Shown here piece after piece: positions 44,401-52,492 of a DNA stretch of 64,000 bases. Below the pieces are notes generated by a model. It was not told the DNA's origin, did no database searches, and worked only from the letters and a program-made list of their open reading frames with translations. The position numbers were made by a program, and so were the translations under genes. The first letter of the stretch is position 1. Each line of letters opens with the position of its first letter. The DNA comes from a virus: IMG/VR virus record IMGVR_UViG_3300035698_022475, positions 1 through 64,000 of that record; one strand, written 5' to 3'.

Positions 44401-44943
44401 GGTGTTAGTAGCTTCAGACCCTCCCGTACTCTCCGCCTCTCCGCCGTCCGCCTTCGCTCCCTGCGGTACGAGCCCGCTTATGAACAATGATGATGGGAAA
44501 TAAACCTTAGCGCCAGAACCTGCGTGTCCCGCTGTAGCAAACGCAGCACCCCCGCCTACGATAATATCGTCGACATTGGACATGTAAAAGAAGAAGAGCT
44601 GTGCAAAAATCTGAAGGTGCGAAACACAGTTTAACTGTAGAGTGCGCCCGAACGAAGAGTTTGTGTACGCCCAACCTACAATTTCATACTCCCCCAAAAG
44701 CCGGAATGTCGGGTCTGCAGGATTCTTGAATACATCCAAGAAGAAGATAGCAACCTGAATACGATCCTCGTTCCCTAGCCGCTGCAAGTACGGGTGGGGC
44801 ACCATTTCGATGGTGGCCATTGGGAACTTCCACACCTCGAAGGAGGTGTTGACACTCATCACGGGAACTTCGAGGCCGTTGATATATACAAGCCAGTGGG
44901 CGTTCTTAAACGTGTTCAGTGTGTATTCAGTAGTCTCTGCCAT
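41398..44943 (-). CDS. Baseplate hub protein with internal lytic transglycosylase domain, 1181 aa
   Basis: ATG at 44943 follows GGTGAT and lies four bases past the preceding gene; a longer frame start overlaps that gene. The N-terminal ~130 residues (NAHWLVYINGLEVPVMSVNT) look like the domain that opens phage hub/tail-associated proteins. Around residues 585-750 there is a soluble lytic transglycosylase-like domain: FTWYESRFKPSSHRAGGAYG then LMQIF, with the catalytic Glu in YESRF. A Gly-rich linker (AAKKGGVAGGGGGGVKTRQG) precedes it. The protein should dissolve peptidoglycan locally while the tail tube enters the cell. The rest forms the hub body. Confidence 0.8.
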   Translation of the reverse strand: MAETTEYTLNTFKNAHWLVYINGLEVPVMSVNTSFEVWKFPMATIEMVPHPYLQRLGNEDRIQVAIFFLDVFKNPADPTFRLLGEYEIVGWAYTNSSFGRTLQLNCVSHLQIFAQLFFFYMSNVDDIIVGGGAAFATAGHAGSGAKVYFPSSLFISGLVPQGAKADGGEAESTGGSEATNTSAGAQGPAYGTAVEHADSVAGEEILDETDFIRTPIEFITNIFKALVGFIDPIYGNPEVTENPNRIPINAVSIMGRNFFGRWMLTTRFHRRWVALPIFEDDEARAEPGCFPVVKAIQGYHLLRIMQKNVMNGVGQAQPVWQLLQMVYGIMYMDVVPIPAPAAVRQTKKTWDIERELKKGDLAIPKPKTGTSEDLGVSYKTSQSHEVALTSFVVKPQSVFGIPPKCNIIFPSMIENFSFQEDYMNQPTRLYMGETLVTDLLTQGDGQSTGFSSIIAQQLTTGYPVVVRQRLKQYVQDPANNTKNFIIYAEEFFKGPNTARLNVPPWLFLLAQAAKKGGVAGGGGGGVKTRQGQLDKGFSRGSKGWDAFELVRPFLDALTSAPTVKVDKPNGATIPPIPAGALYGFTWYESRFKPSSHRAGGAYGLMQIFVKGRDDSGVLPAANKAKRFDWNAEFHNLIESIRYAIPDDAIGKETLAYYDAHLVGKNVMNSGTLTDIFTKPGFNMILGFLYLQGVILTNFSQYGYRTINWNDTFASYSAVGPSGLKRAKALIPVKNKAGWLPDTGTAKAYAIGSKVAWAHFSGAKYGDPGFPTYESEIDISDVENVEAVVQAATLDALGGTFDLFAKYEFYRQKYAQRNMSLSLVFNPYIVPGFPCAVIDEPTAPINFLGYVTGVSHTMSASPDGPQMRTNVSVSFVRTLGEYLVVGLEEDSEVGETISDQASQGDVTNEGLPTGQNGEDVFAQGNPTLTKEQLDRYVSVMEELNKFIGHPYEPIIGVRKVFQHLDDAEELYARLFYPGDNSGPKKKPRDRHLFHQPDYFRVVDDPAKADYLAKDFLIETPIMEMTKNFIQEARSYDAAMAYVARPACSLKNYVLMWHRKDDASKIAKAQKVVEKASHPAAQAISGRPTYYYPRIYKLRPGPVPAAFGNKSTGKSDKFRKYVQAITNVDMETGEGLGMMSMLGQANSQYKCLHPQTRFDWDSILEQYIVFLSRTILTGGEGTK

Positions 44944-44947
44944 CGGA

Positions 44948-45439
44948 TCACCGCATCTCAATCAGTGTCGCGGTCAAAATAAACGCGCACCGTGCTGCTA
45001 CTCGTAGTATGGGGCTCGAGGACTTCAACGCTTCTGAGATTACCGCTACGTTATTAGGATTTACGCCGTAATTTTTGAGGCTTTCAATACCCCCGCGAAA
45101 CTGGAAGTCATACCCTGACAGTTCCCGGTCGATGACTACACTGTTTCTCTTCTCACAAATGAGCGTCTTGATCTCCGAATACCGCGGATTCACCGTCGTG
45201 AACAATGGTCCGACATTACTGTTCAACGTCCGAAGGAGGCACTCTCGGGTTTGGACTGCAACTAGGTTGATGTCCACTATCTTCTCCAAGAGGAGTTTTC
45301 GGAGAAGCTCTGCTCCTGAAACTACCGTGAAGGGCCGCGCCATCACTACCTCGATGTTAATCATGGGACCGCGGTGGCACTTTCGCCCAAGGGGTTCAAG
45401 GGGTCGGTTGGCTGTGTTGAATTCCCATTCGTATGTCAT
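44948..45439 (-). CDS. Hypothetical tail protein, 163 aa
   Basis: The ATG at 45439 makes an ATGA overlap with the previous gene; a TTG at 45445 is less likely. The sequence includes GPMINIEVVMARPFTVVSGA and a C-terminal helix (SSSPILRVAARCAFILTATL). It sits just ahead of the hub gene and is likely a small baseplate or tail-completion protein. No family recognised. Confidence 0.68.
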   Translation of the reverse strand: MTYEWEFNTANRPLEPLGRKCHRGPMINIEVVMARPFTVVSGAELLRKLLLEKIVDINLVAVQTRECLLRTLNSNVGPLFTTVNPRYSEIKTLICEKRNSVVIDRELSGYDFQFRGGIESLKNYGVNPNNVAVISEALKSSSPILRVAARCAFILTATLIEMR

Positions 45440-45864
45440 GGCCAAACCGCCGGTATCTCTTTCGTAGCTTGTTGCCCGAATTCGTCAGCTCCGGTAAATC
45501 GAATTTTAACCGTCTCATGGACAGGCCAATTCCCGACCTTCTCAATCCAAAACTTGATAGTGTGTCCGTCCGGACGCCGTACCTTGGAATGTACCCCGTC
45601 GTAAGGGGGAAGAAACACAGTGCCGTCGAACGCCAGGCTATAGGACGCCCCGTTGTCCTCGCTGATCTCAAGGAGAATATCCTCAATGTCAATCCAACTC
45701 GAATAACAATACGTCGTAAACGTCAGCCACTCATTGACCGGCACATTGAGGGACCCATCCGTTGGGCGCGAAGTATGGAACCGAGCTTCAATGTCGCTCT
45801 TCGGCTCTCCGTACTCCGTCTGCCCGTAGGGGGCTATTCCATATCCTCCTCGATATCGCGCCAT
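45436..45864 (-). CDS. Hypothetical virion protein, 142 aa
   Basis: A beta-rich protein opening with RYRGGYGIAPYGQTEYGEPK, a Gly/Tyr-rich stretch common at the N-termini of phage fiber and collar proteins. The core (DNGASYSLAFDGTVFLPPYD, HETVKIRFTGADEFGQ) reads like an Ig-like or beta-sandwich domain. Position between two fiber genes and the hub gene suggests an adaptor or decorating protein. Confidence 0.65.
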   Translation of the reverse strand: MARYRGGYGIAPYGQTEYGEPKSDIEARFHTSRPTDGSLNVPVNEWLTFTTYCYSSWIDIEDILLEISEDNGASYSLAFDGTVFLPPYDGVHSKVRRPDGHTIKFWIEKVGNWPVHETVKIRFTGADEFGQQATKEIPAVWP

Positions 45865-45867
45865 ACA

Positions 45868-46692
45868 CTACTCCAGTATAAATGCCATCGAAACGGTCAG
45901 GTCGGAAGCGTCTGCTCCACTACCTGGCGTCCACTTGACATCCAGATCCTCGTCCTGGTCGATCTCGGCATTGCCTACGTTGACTTCGTCAGTGGTTGCT
46001 GCCCAGGTCTGCGACGTTCCGACCGCGAGATCCGAGGTGAGTGCGTTCACACCCTCGATCATCGGCGCGACGGTCGCCGCGGAGCCCGTGTCGGCGCCAT
46101 ACAGGTAGCCCAGGCATCGAACCATGTGCGCCGTGCCTCGCTGCCACCGGCAAACGGCTTTGTTCACATCCTCTACTATCGTGTCAGTTGTTCTATCTAA
46201 CAGCGCACCCTTGACGCTAAAATCCATCTGAACGACTCGGCTATAGTCCCCGATGAAAACAAGACCCGACGTGATCACAGTCGGAAGCAATCCCGCCACT
46301 GTCACCGTACCGGAACTGTAGCTCGTGACAAGCAAGTAGCGGTTGGGGCCACTATTGTTTGCTATGATCGGGCGCCCCGGCTTGAACGTACCTTGTGCTG
46401 TCGCGGTGTCTGTCACTGAAAAGGTCTCGGAGGAAAGCCGCGTGACAGACTCACTGTACCGCACCCACGAAGAACCAATGCCCCCACCGAGATCCCACCT
46501 GTCATCTCTGTAAAAACGGATATCCCAATAAACGGTGTCGAGATACCACATCCCGTTATGGGGGGTCCCCGTACCGTCCTTGTTGGAGTCCCACTTCTGG
46601 GCACGAATCCAAGTCAGACACGCAGCATCATTAGCGTGAAGACCCATGTAATTTTTCTGCCCATACGGCGTCTGGAGTACTGGATCTGCCAT
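45868..46692 (-). CDS. Tail fiber-type protein sharing an N-terminal module with its neighbour, 274 aa
   Basis: Residues ~5-50 (TPYGQKNYMGLHANDAACLT then WIRAQKWDSNKDGTGTPHNG) closely parallel the start of the 387-aa protein at 46705-47868, with a calcium-loop-like DSNKDGTG. The rest is beta-rich (GRPIIANNSGPNRYLLVTSY, LRRGLLPTV-like strands) with a C-terminal domain of its own (EVNVNAEIDQDEDLDV-type text). This fits a module for attachment fused to a different distal domain. Confidence 0.7.
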   Translation of the reverse strand: MADPVLQTPYGQKNYMGLHANDAACLTWIRAQKWDSNKDGTGTPHNGMWYLDTVYWDIRFYRDDRWDLGGGIGSSWVRYSESVTRLSSETFSVTDTATAQGTFKPGRPIIANNSGPNRYLLVTSYSSGTVTVAGLLPTVITSGLVFIGDYSRVVQMDFSVKGALLDRTTDTIVEDVNKAVCRWQRGTAHMVRCLGYLYGADTGSAATVAPMIEGVNALTSDLAVGTSQTWAATTDEVNVGNAEIDQDEDLDVKWTPGSGADASDLTVSMAFILE

Positions 46693-46704
46693 CGAACTCT
46701 CCTT

Positions 46705-47868
46705 CTAAATTACCGACCAGCCAGTAGCGCCGTCCGTATTGATGTACACGATGCCTCCCGAGGTATCGTAACAGATCATCCCACCCGGTGCCGTGACCGC
46801 TCCATTGGGGTTCCCCGCGTACGTGATCGAACTGAAAATACCGGCCGCTACAACACTCACTCCGCTTTCACTACTGGCCGTGTGTCCCGAAACAACAGTA
46901 GCATCCGCAGGGTCCGCGTCCAGCTCACCGTGAACAGCCTGCGCAATACCGTCACCCGCAACATCGCCATGGAGCATGGTCTTACGGATACCATCAGTCG
47001 CAACTTGCAACTCAAACAACCCATTAAGATCTAACGACGAGCCGTCCGGGGCTGCGGCAATATCGTCTGCCGTAAACGAGAGTCCTCCTCGAGTCTCAAT
47101 AGTACCGTCTCCAGCATGGATAGTATCTCCGTCCTTTGTGAGTCCGGTGCCCGCAGTGATTTGTCCAGCTCCCGTGAACTGTACAAACGCCAGATTGTCC
47201 GTATCTATCACGTCATTGGGAGCATTCGTAGTACACACCCACCCCGTATCCGCATAGACCGTTCCCTCTCTCGCAAACACGTATGCGGCTGCCGCTTCAT
47301 CACCTGTATCGAAATCGGAAGGCCGCGTGACCACACCAGTATGTACTTCCCAAATACCGTTGTCCTTTGGGTCCGTATTGGCCGTCAGCAACACGCGGTC
47401 CCCGTCCACGAGTGTTACCCCGTCAATTGTCGGCAGGCCCGAGCCGTCGAAGTTCGTATCGGCAATGACCCGAACACTCGCCTTGGGATCGAGTCCCTGT
47501 GCCGCCGCCGCTAGAGTGTCCTCTGTGACGTACTTATTGGTCCCTGAAGGCGTCCCGGAGCCCGCAAGCGCGGCCTTCTCGTCACTTGACGGGTCGTTGG
47601 CATTACTGTGGTGATCGGTAGCCGTTTGTCCAGTCGTGTCTGCATGCGCAATAGAGCCGGCGACCATGGGTGCCCAGCTACTCCCGTTGTATACGTACAT
47701 CGTATACGGAGCGCCTGCCCCTGTAAGCGCCCACATGCCCTCGTAGGGCGACCCTGAGCCGTCCCCGTTCGTATCCCAATGCCGTGCACGGATCCAAGTC
47801 AGTGCTGCATTCGTGTCCACGTGTTGTCCCACGTATACGTGCTGTCCGAAAGGCGCGTGCAATGTCAT
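46705..47868 (-). CDS. Tail fiber protein, 387 aa
   Basis: N-terminal module HAPFGQHVYVGQHVDTNAAL then TWIRARHWDTNGDGSGSPYE is paralogous to that of the 274-aa neighbour. It continues with the widespread fiber segment GLDPKASVRVIADTNFDGSG and VLLTANTDPKDNGIWEVHTG, common in phage fibers, then ITAGTGLTKDGDTIHAGDG. The C-terminal end (GAVTAPGGMICYDTSGGIVY) resembles a fiber tip that is often variable. It likely contacts the host surface or links to a spike. Confidence 0.75.
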   Translation of the reverse strand: MTLHAPFGQHVYVGQHVDTNAALTWIRARHWDTNGDGSGSPYEGMWALTGAGAPYTMYVYNGSSWAPMVAGSIAHADTTGQTATDHHSNANDPSSDEKAALAGSGTPSGTNKYVTEDTLAAAAQGLDPKASVRVIADTNFDGSGLPTIDGVTLVDGDRVLLTANTDPKDNGIWEVHTGVVTRPSDFDTGDEAAAAYVFAREGTVYADTGWVCTTNAPNDVIDTDNLAFVQFTGAGQITAGTGLTKDGDTIHAGDGTIETRGGLSFTADDIAAAPDGSSLDLNGLFELQVATDGIRKTMLHGDVAGDGIAQAVHGELDADPADATVVSGHTASSESGVSVVAAGIFSSITYAGNPNGAVTAPGGMICYDTSGGIVYINTDGATGWSVI

Positions 47869-47883
47869 TTTCCTTCTCCTTGG

Positions 47884-50457
47884 TTAGAGAACACCCCAAG
47901 TGGATGTCCCGCCTGCCTCGCAGACATAGTAAATCCCTGCCACGGTGTCTTTGTATATTTGTCCCGCATAAGCACCAGTAATGGGTACTACACGAGGATC
48001 TCCCACGCCAGAAACAAACGCAGGCACCGCTGCCTTGGCCGCCAAGCCGTCAATCGCTTCGGCCACCGTCGTTGGCAGGGGAAGATCCCAATCACTCGGA
48101 TTGCCGGGCGTGTACCCGTAATCAACCCAACCGCGCTCTATCCGCGCCCAGGCCCAATTAAAAGCTGAAGGGCCATTGATCCAACATGATCCAGTAGACC
48201 CCACATCGAAAACGACAACACGAAGCCACATGCCAGACTCGAGATACTGCTCAAGCGGTGGCAAGTTGAGCGCTCCATGATCGTCGGCGACCCCGTGGAT
48301 GGTATCGAAGGTCTTCGTCTGAATAATGTCGTTCCACGTCGACCCGCTATCGTCCGAGTACTGCCAGCACGCGCCGCACGAGAACCCGTCCAGTATGATC
48401 GCGGTGTCCTGCTCGAACGGCAAGTTGTACGAAAGCCGGTAGTCGGCATTCGTCTCAATCTGGATTACGCCAGGGCTGATAACCGTGTACGAGCCCCCGA
48501 TGACCGGCGTAGTGGAAAAGGGCAACAAGAGCGGGTTTGCCTCCGGCACGCCTCCCATCGCTTGCTGGCCGCACGTCTCCATCTGCACGCGGTCGTAGTT
48601 TGCACAACCCCCACTGTCCCCGAGCAGTTGCCAAATTGTGCTGCTGTTCTGATTACAGATATAGTAGTCGTCGACATCCGTGTCTCGATAGAATAGTCCA
48701 GCGTGCCCGCTGACAGACCCGTTGGGATCCCCCGACCCGCTCAGAAGTCCGTTGTCGACAGGCTTCCAGACCGGCACCGCTTCCGTACCGATGTTCTGGT
48801 ACAACTGATAGCCCGGGAAATCGCCTCCCGAACTCCACCAAACAAACATGCTTCCCGGCTCGAAACCGCCTCCACCGCCGGGAAGTTCCAAGCCCGATCC
48901 GAGTTTCACCACCGCGTTGAAGATACCGAATTCCAGTTGACCGAACCCTGAAGGCAACACCGTCTCGCTGCTCCCGTCAGGGGCCACGACGCGAATGCCG
49001 CGACGGACATTGCAGTGACCTCTAAGAAGCACCGACGGACCCGAAACGCTGTAGGCTATGTCACCCGCAGTCTCAGGATCAATGTCCACGCCACCTAGCA
49101 AGTACGCTGCTCCACGGATCAAATCGAACACCGTTCCAGCGCCCGACAATTCACCGCCACTGAACCGAACACTCGGACCAGCAACATCCACTAAGGCACA
49201 GGGACCGAGTGCTCCGCCAGTAACCCGGCCCTCGTAGGTGGTATCAATGGAATTCACATTCGCGTCATCGCCTGTAACCTCAATCGCGTACCCGTTTCCA
49301 GACTTCACATTAGCGTTCCGGATCCACAAAGTCGCGTTATCAACCACTATTCCACGACCACCCGAAGAATTGAGTCCGCCGTCTACCAAACGTAACAGCA
49401 CTCCGTCTCGGATGTTCACACAGTCACTTGCCATACCGTCAAAGAGGTCGTTGTATCCTCCATGCAAAATAACCAGTGCAGTCGGTGCGCCTCCGCCGCC
49501 AGAACCAACCGCGTCGAGGAAGTAGTCTGGGTCGCCGAACATCGCGCTCGGCTGATAAATACTCACAACGGAGAACCCGGCCGTGGCGTCCATCTTGATA
49601 ACGGTCTTGGTAGGTGCCGTACTACCCGGGTTCATCTGGAACCTACAGCCGTTGCCTACAAAAAATGAGTTCTCGAAAATCTCTAAGCCGTAGTCGCCGC
49701 CTGCAATTATAGCTGCTCCGGCAAGACACATGCACGAAAGATCGGGAAGGGGTTTCAGCCTAAGTCCTGTACGCCCCGAGCCGTCGCCTCCCATGCCTCC
49801 GTCTCCGGTAAGGAACAAGCCGCCGCCCTCGTTGAGCATGTAGTTCCCGCTATCGTATGCGTCTATAGAACTGGTGTCTAACAGGACAAATGGCTCACGA
49901 GGCTCGGCCGGGGGTCCGCCATTTGCGTCTCCAATAATTCGCAAGGCCCACGACCCAACTCCATCCGACACCAGACGAACACCGCGAATGACGGTCACGC
50001 CTAATGCTGGTTCAGGGTCCCCGGCGGTTCCAGTGACAGTAAGCACATCGCCAGAACCAGGACGAATCACGGCTCCCACAGGCGAGTCTATGCAGATATA
50101 GTCAGGCATCACGACGTTCTCGGCATACGCAGCTTGCTCAAGACTAAGTGTGGCTGGTCCCCCAATAGTCGCCACGATGTAGTCCACCGCGCCCTGGATA
50201 GTTCGGAACGGTTGTGCCGCCGTGCCTGTCTGTGGCGTGTCCGTATCCGTACGACTCCCGTCAACGTGTATGCGCGTGCTTCCCATTAGGGAACCGCTGA
50301 TGATCGCCCCCACAGGATTTCCCCCACCCATAGCGATGTTGTGGTGATAAGGAATCAGGGCGTGGGTAGGGTTCGACGAGATATGACTCGCAAGATTGGC
50401 CTCGGGAATAATCTCCCCGCACGCCAAACAGAAAACAGATCGGTTCATTCCTGACAT
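47884..50457 (-). CDS. Tail spike-like protein with N-terminal C2H2-type zinc finger and beta-helix region, 857 aa
   Basis: The protein starts with VFCLACGEIIPEANLASHIS and then SNPTH, a C-x2-C...H...H arrangement that could bind zinc. Residues ~75-450 look like a right-handed beta-helix: IHVDGSRTDTDTPQTGTAAQ and PFRTIQGAVDYIVATIGGPA are the classic entry of phage spike and polysaccharide-lyase folds, followed by repeated rungs. The C-terminal part (YQLYQNIGTEAVPVWKPVDN, NQNSSTIWQLLGDSGGCANY) is fiber-like. AGGAG precedes the ATG. Likely a receptor-binding or capsule-degrading spike; enzyme activity is not proven by sequence. Confidence 0.72.
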   Translation of the reverse strand: MSGMNRSVFCLACGEIIPEANLASHISSNPTHALIPYHHNIAMGGGNPVGAIISGSLMGSTRIHVDGSRTDTDTPQTGTAAQPFRTIQGAVDYIVATIGGPATLSLEQAAYAENVVMPDYICIDSPVGAVIRPGSGDVLTVTGTAGDPEPALGVTVIRGVRLVSDGVGSWALRIIGDANGGPPAEPREPFVLLDTSSIDAYDSGNYMLNEGGGLFLTGDGGMGGDGSGRTGLRLKPLPDLSCMCLAGAAIIAGGDYGLEIFENSFFVGNGCRFQMNPGSTAPTKTVIKMDATAGFSVVSIYQPSAMFGDPDYFLDAVGSGGGGAPTALVILHGGYNDLFDGMASDCVNIRDGVLLRLVDGGLNSSGGRGIVVDNATLWIRNANVKSGNGYAIEVTGDDANVNSIDTTYEGRVTGGALGPCALVDVAGPSVRFSGGELSGAGTVFDLIRGAAYLLGGVDIDPETAGDIAYSVSGPSVLLRGHCNVRRGIRVVAPDGSSETVLPSGFGQLEFGIFNAVVKLGSGLELPGGGGGFEPGSMFVWWSSGGDFPGYQLYQNIGTEAVPVWKPVDNGLLSGSGDPNGSVSGHAGLFYRDTDVDDYYICNQNSSTIWQLLGDSGGCANYDRVQMETCGQQAMGGVPEANPLLLPFSTTPVIGGSYTVISPGVIQIETNADYRLSYNLPFEQDTAIILDGFSCGACWQYSDDSGSTWNDIIQTKTFDTIHGVADDHGALNLPPLEQYLESGMWLRVVVFDVGSTGSCWINGPSAFNWAWARIERGWVDYGYTPGNPSDWDLPLPTTVAEAIDGLAAKAAVPAFVSGVGDPRVVPITGAYAGQIYKDTVAGIYYVCEAGGTSTWGVL

Positions 50458-50466
50458 TGTCGTCTC

Positions 50467-52473
50467 CTACTGGTACCGCACGATGCGGAGAGAAAGCCCT
50501 GGGACTCCTATTGAAATGGGAAAAACTCCTCCGAAGAAGCCCTTAATCCAAACCTTCACTTCGATGTAGTCGTTAGCCAAAAACGGAATATGATACATCT
50601 CTGCATCCGCATTAGCACTAACCCCAGCTCCCGGAAAACCAGGAACACAGTTCACGTATATCACCTGGTTTGGTGAAACCCCTCCGTTAACATGGAACCC
50701 TACTGCCACAACTGCGTCGAACAGGATTTGTTCGTTGGCAACTTGAATAAGCGCACTAACGCTGTAATTACCATCGCGCAGAATACAGATACGTTCAGGA
50801 CGAAGGCGGTCTGGGCCAAAATCAGTATCTTGGACCCCCCAATTCCACGAGGGAACTAAATATTCATTGGCCGGGATAAACGGCCCCTCAGGGTCATTTA
50901 CAAGATCCACCGCCACATCATTCATGACATGGCACTGTGACTCCCCCTCCCGCACTACTACATCAGCCGACGAAGTTACGTTATCCACTATAAACGCGTT
51001 CAGCCCCAAGTCCGTATCGAGCATGGACCGATAGCTCACCTTGTCGAAGGTGGGTCCAAACGGCTCCCCGAGAGAGCCTGTCGCGCCGTCCCATCCGAAA
51101 ATGTAGCCCAGGTATGGACCTCCTCCAGCTTGGAACTCACAGTCCCGGAAGACCGGACCCTTGTCGTCATTGGAGTCACGGCAGCCAATATATCCTCCCG
51201 GAGAAGGATTACGCATACCGTCAAAGGCTTTATTGATAACGGAGAACACACACTGATCCACGCTCTGGAAAACACACGAGGAAAAAACTCCGATACCAAA
51301 ACGTGTTTCCCGCGCATAGATAGAGATGCTATTTTTCTCATCAGGTACAAGAGGTTCCTCTACGGAGCCGACCATCGTATTCCACGTAGGATCCACTTCC
51401 ATACCCCCGAACACACAGCGATCCGTGTAGAGGCTCAAACTGCCTGTGGCATCAAGGGGTACTGCACCTCCGCTTGCGTTATTCAAGAGGGAAGATACTG
51501 ATGCCATGTCCAAGTGAAGGCGTTGTCCTCCACTCCAAGGTCCTGACCCCGGGAACGCATTCACGACAGTGATTCCACCTTCAAGACGGAAAGAGGGGCC
51601 GTAGGACTCAGGAATAATACTTGGAGAATAATCGAGAGCACGCCACCCTGTGCCTTCTCCGTTTACGAATAGCTCCGGCGGATACTGCGCAGGACTGAGC
51701 CCCACAGCCGCCCAGGCTCCCGGGTTGATGTCCCAGCGAAGCTGGTCTGCAATGATAACGTCTCTTCCAGAAAAAGTAACCTTACGGCGGTGCGGTACCC
51801 GGATAACCGCGCTCATCGAAGTGTAGTAACCTGGCGCAATGATGAACTCATACGGTGTGAGGAACTCCGCAGGGTCCACAGTGGGACCGATAGTGCTTGC
51901 CGCATACGCTATCGTCGCATAAGGCTTCTCGTGACTTCCCGTACCGGTAACGTCGCTCCCGTTCAACTGATCGACATGGATGCGACCCCACCCTGTGGGT
52001 GTAACTACTCCGCCGCCAATCACGCTATCTACCCACTTGAGGTAGGCGTCGATCTTGGATTCCCATCCACGGTAAGCGGGGTCATCCACGGAGTTGTCGA
52101 AGATGGTCTCTTCCAACGCCGGGAGAGCGAGACCGCTCACTGCCAAGCGAATGCCCATGTACAGTACCAGCACGTCCTCTGTGAGCATTCCTGCATCCAC
52201 CGTCAGGCGAATGAGACAGCCTCCGGCGTGCCCAAACGTAGCTGCTCCAATCCAGGGAGTTCCAGGCACAGGAGTAGTAATGACAACCGGAGGTCCTGGA
52301 ACCATGGACTCCTGGGGCTGTGTGAGTACTTCCCAGTCGTACGTGGAGTGAGTCACATCCTGCGCAGTGAAGTCCACATTGATACCAGCTTGAATATCCT
52401 GGGTTGCCTTCCCGAAAACACCTACTACGGGCGGCATCGCTCCCGGTTGGTCCATTTTGAAAAGCGCGGTCAT
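50467..52473 (-). CDS. Tail spike-like protein with predicted beta-helix, 668 aa
   Basis: ATG at 52473 has AAGGAG at good spacing; a GTG one codon earlier is less likely. After an N-terminal Ig-like section (DFTAQDVTHSTYDWEVLTQP) comes GWGRIHVDQLNGSDVTGTGS and HEKPYATIAYAASTIGPTVD, a beta-helix entry also seen in the 857-aa spike. Rungs with RVPHRRKVTFSGRDVIIADQ and LSLYTDRCVFGG follow. A compact C-terminal domain (SVSALIQVANEQILFDAVVA) ends it. It is the second likely spike in the fiber cluster. Confidence 0.7.
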   Translation of the reverse strand: MTALFKMDQPGAMPPVVGVFGKATQDIQAGINVDFTAQDVTHSTYDWEVLTQPQESMVPGPPVVITTPVPGTPWIGAATFGHAGGCLIRLTVDAGMLTEDVLVLYMGIRLAVSGLALPALEETIFDNSVDDPAYRGWESKIDAYLKWVDSVIGGGVVTPTGWGRIHVDQLNGSDVTGTGSHEKPYATIAYAASTIGPTVDPAEFLTPYEFIIAPGYYTSMSAVIRVPHRRKVTFSGRDVIIADQLRWDINPGAWAAVGLSPAQYPPELFVNGEGTGWRALDYSPSIIPESYGPSFRLEGGITVVNAFPGSGPWSGGQRLHLDMASVSSLLNNASGGAVPLDATGSLSLYTDRCVFGGMEVDPTWNTMVGSVEEPLVPDEKNSISIYARETRFGIGVFSSCVFQSVDQCVFSVINKAFDGMRNPSPGGYIGCRDSNDDKGPVFRDCEFQAGGGPYLGYIFGWDGATGSLGEPFGPTFDKVSYRSMLDTDLGLNAFIVDNVTSSADVVVREGESQCHVMNDVAVDLVNDPEGPFIPANEYLVPSWNWGVQDTDFGPDRLRPERICILRDGNYSVSALIQVANEQILFDAVVAVGFHVNGGVSPNQVIYVNCVPGFPGAGVSANADAEMYHIPFLANDYIEVKVWIKGFFGGVFPISIGVPGLSLRIVRYQ

Positions 52474-52492
52474 CACTTACTCCTTAGCGGAA

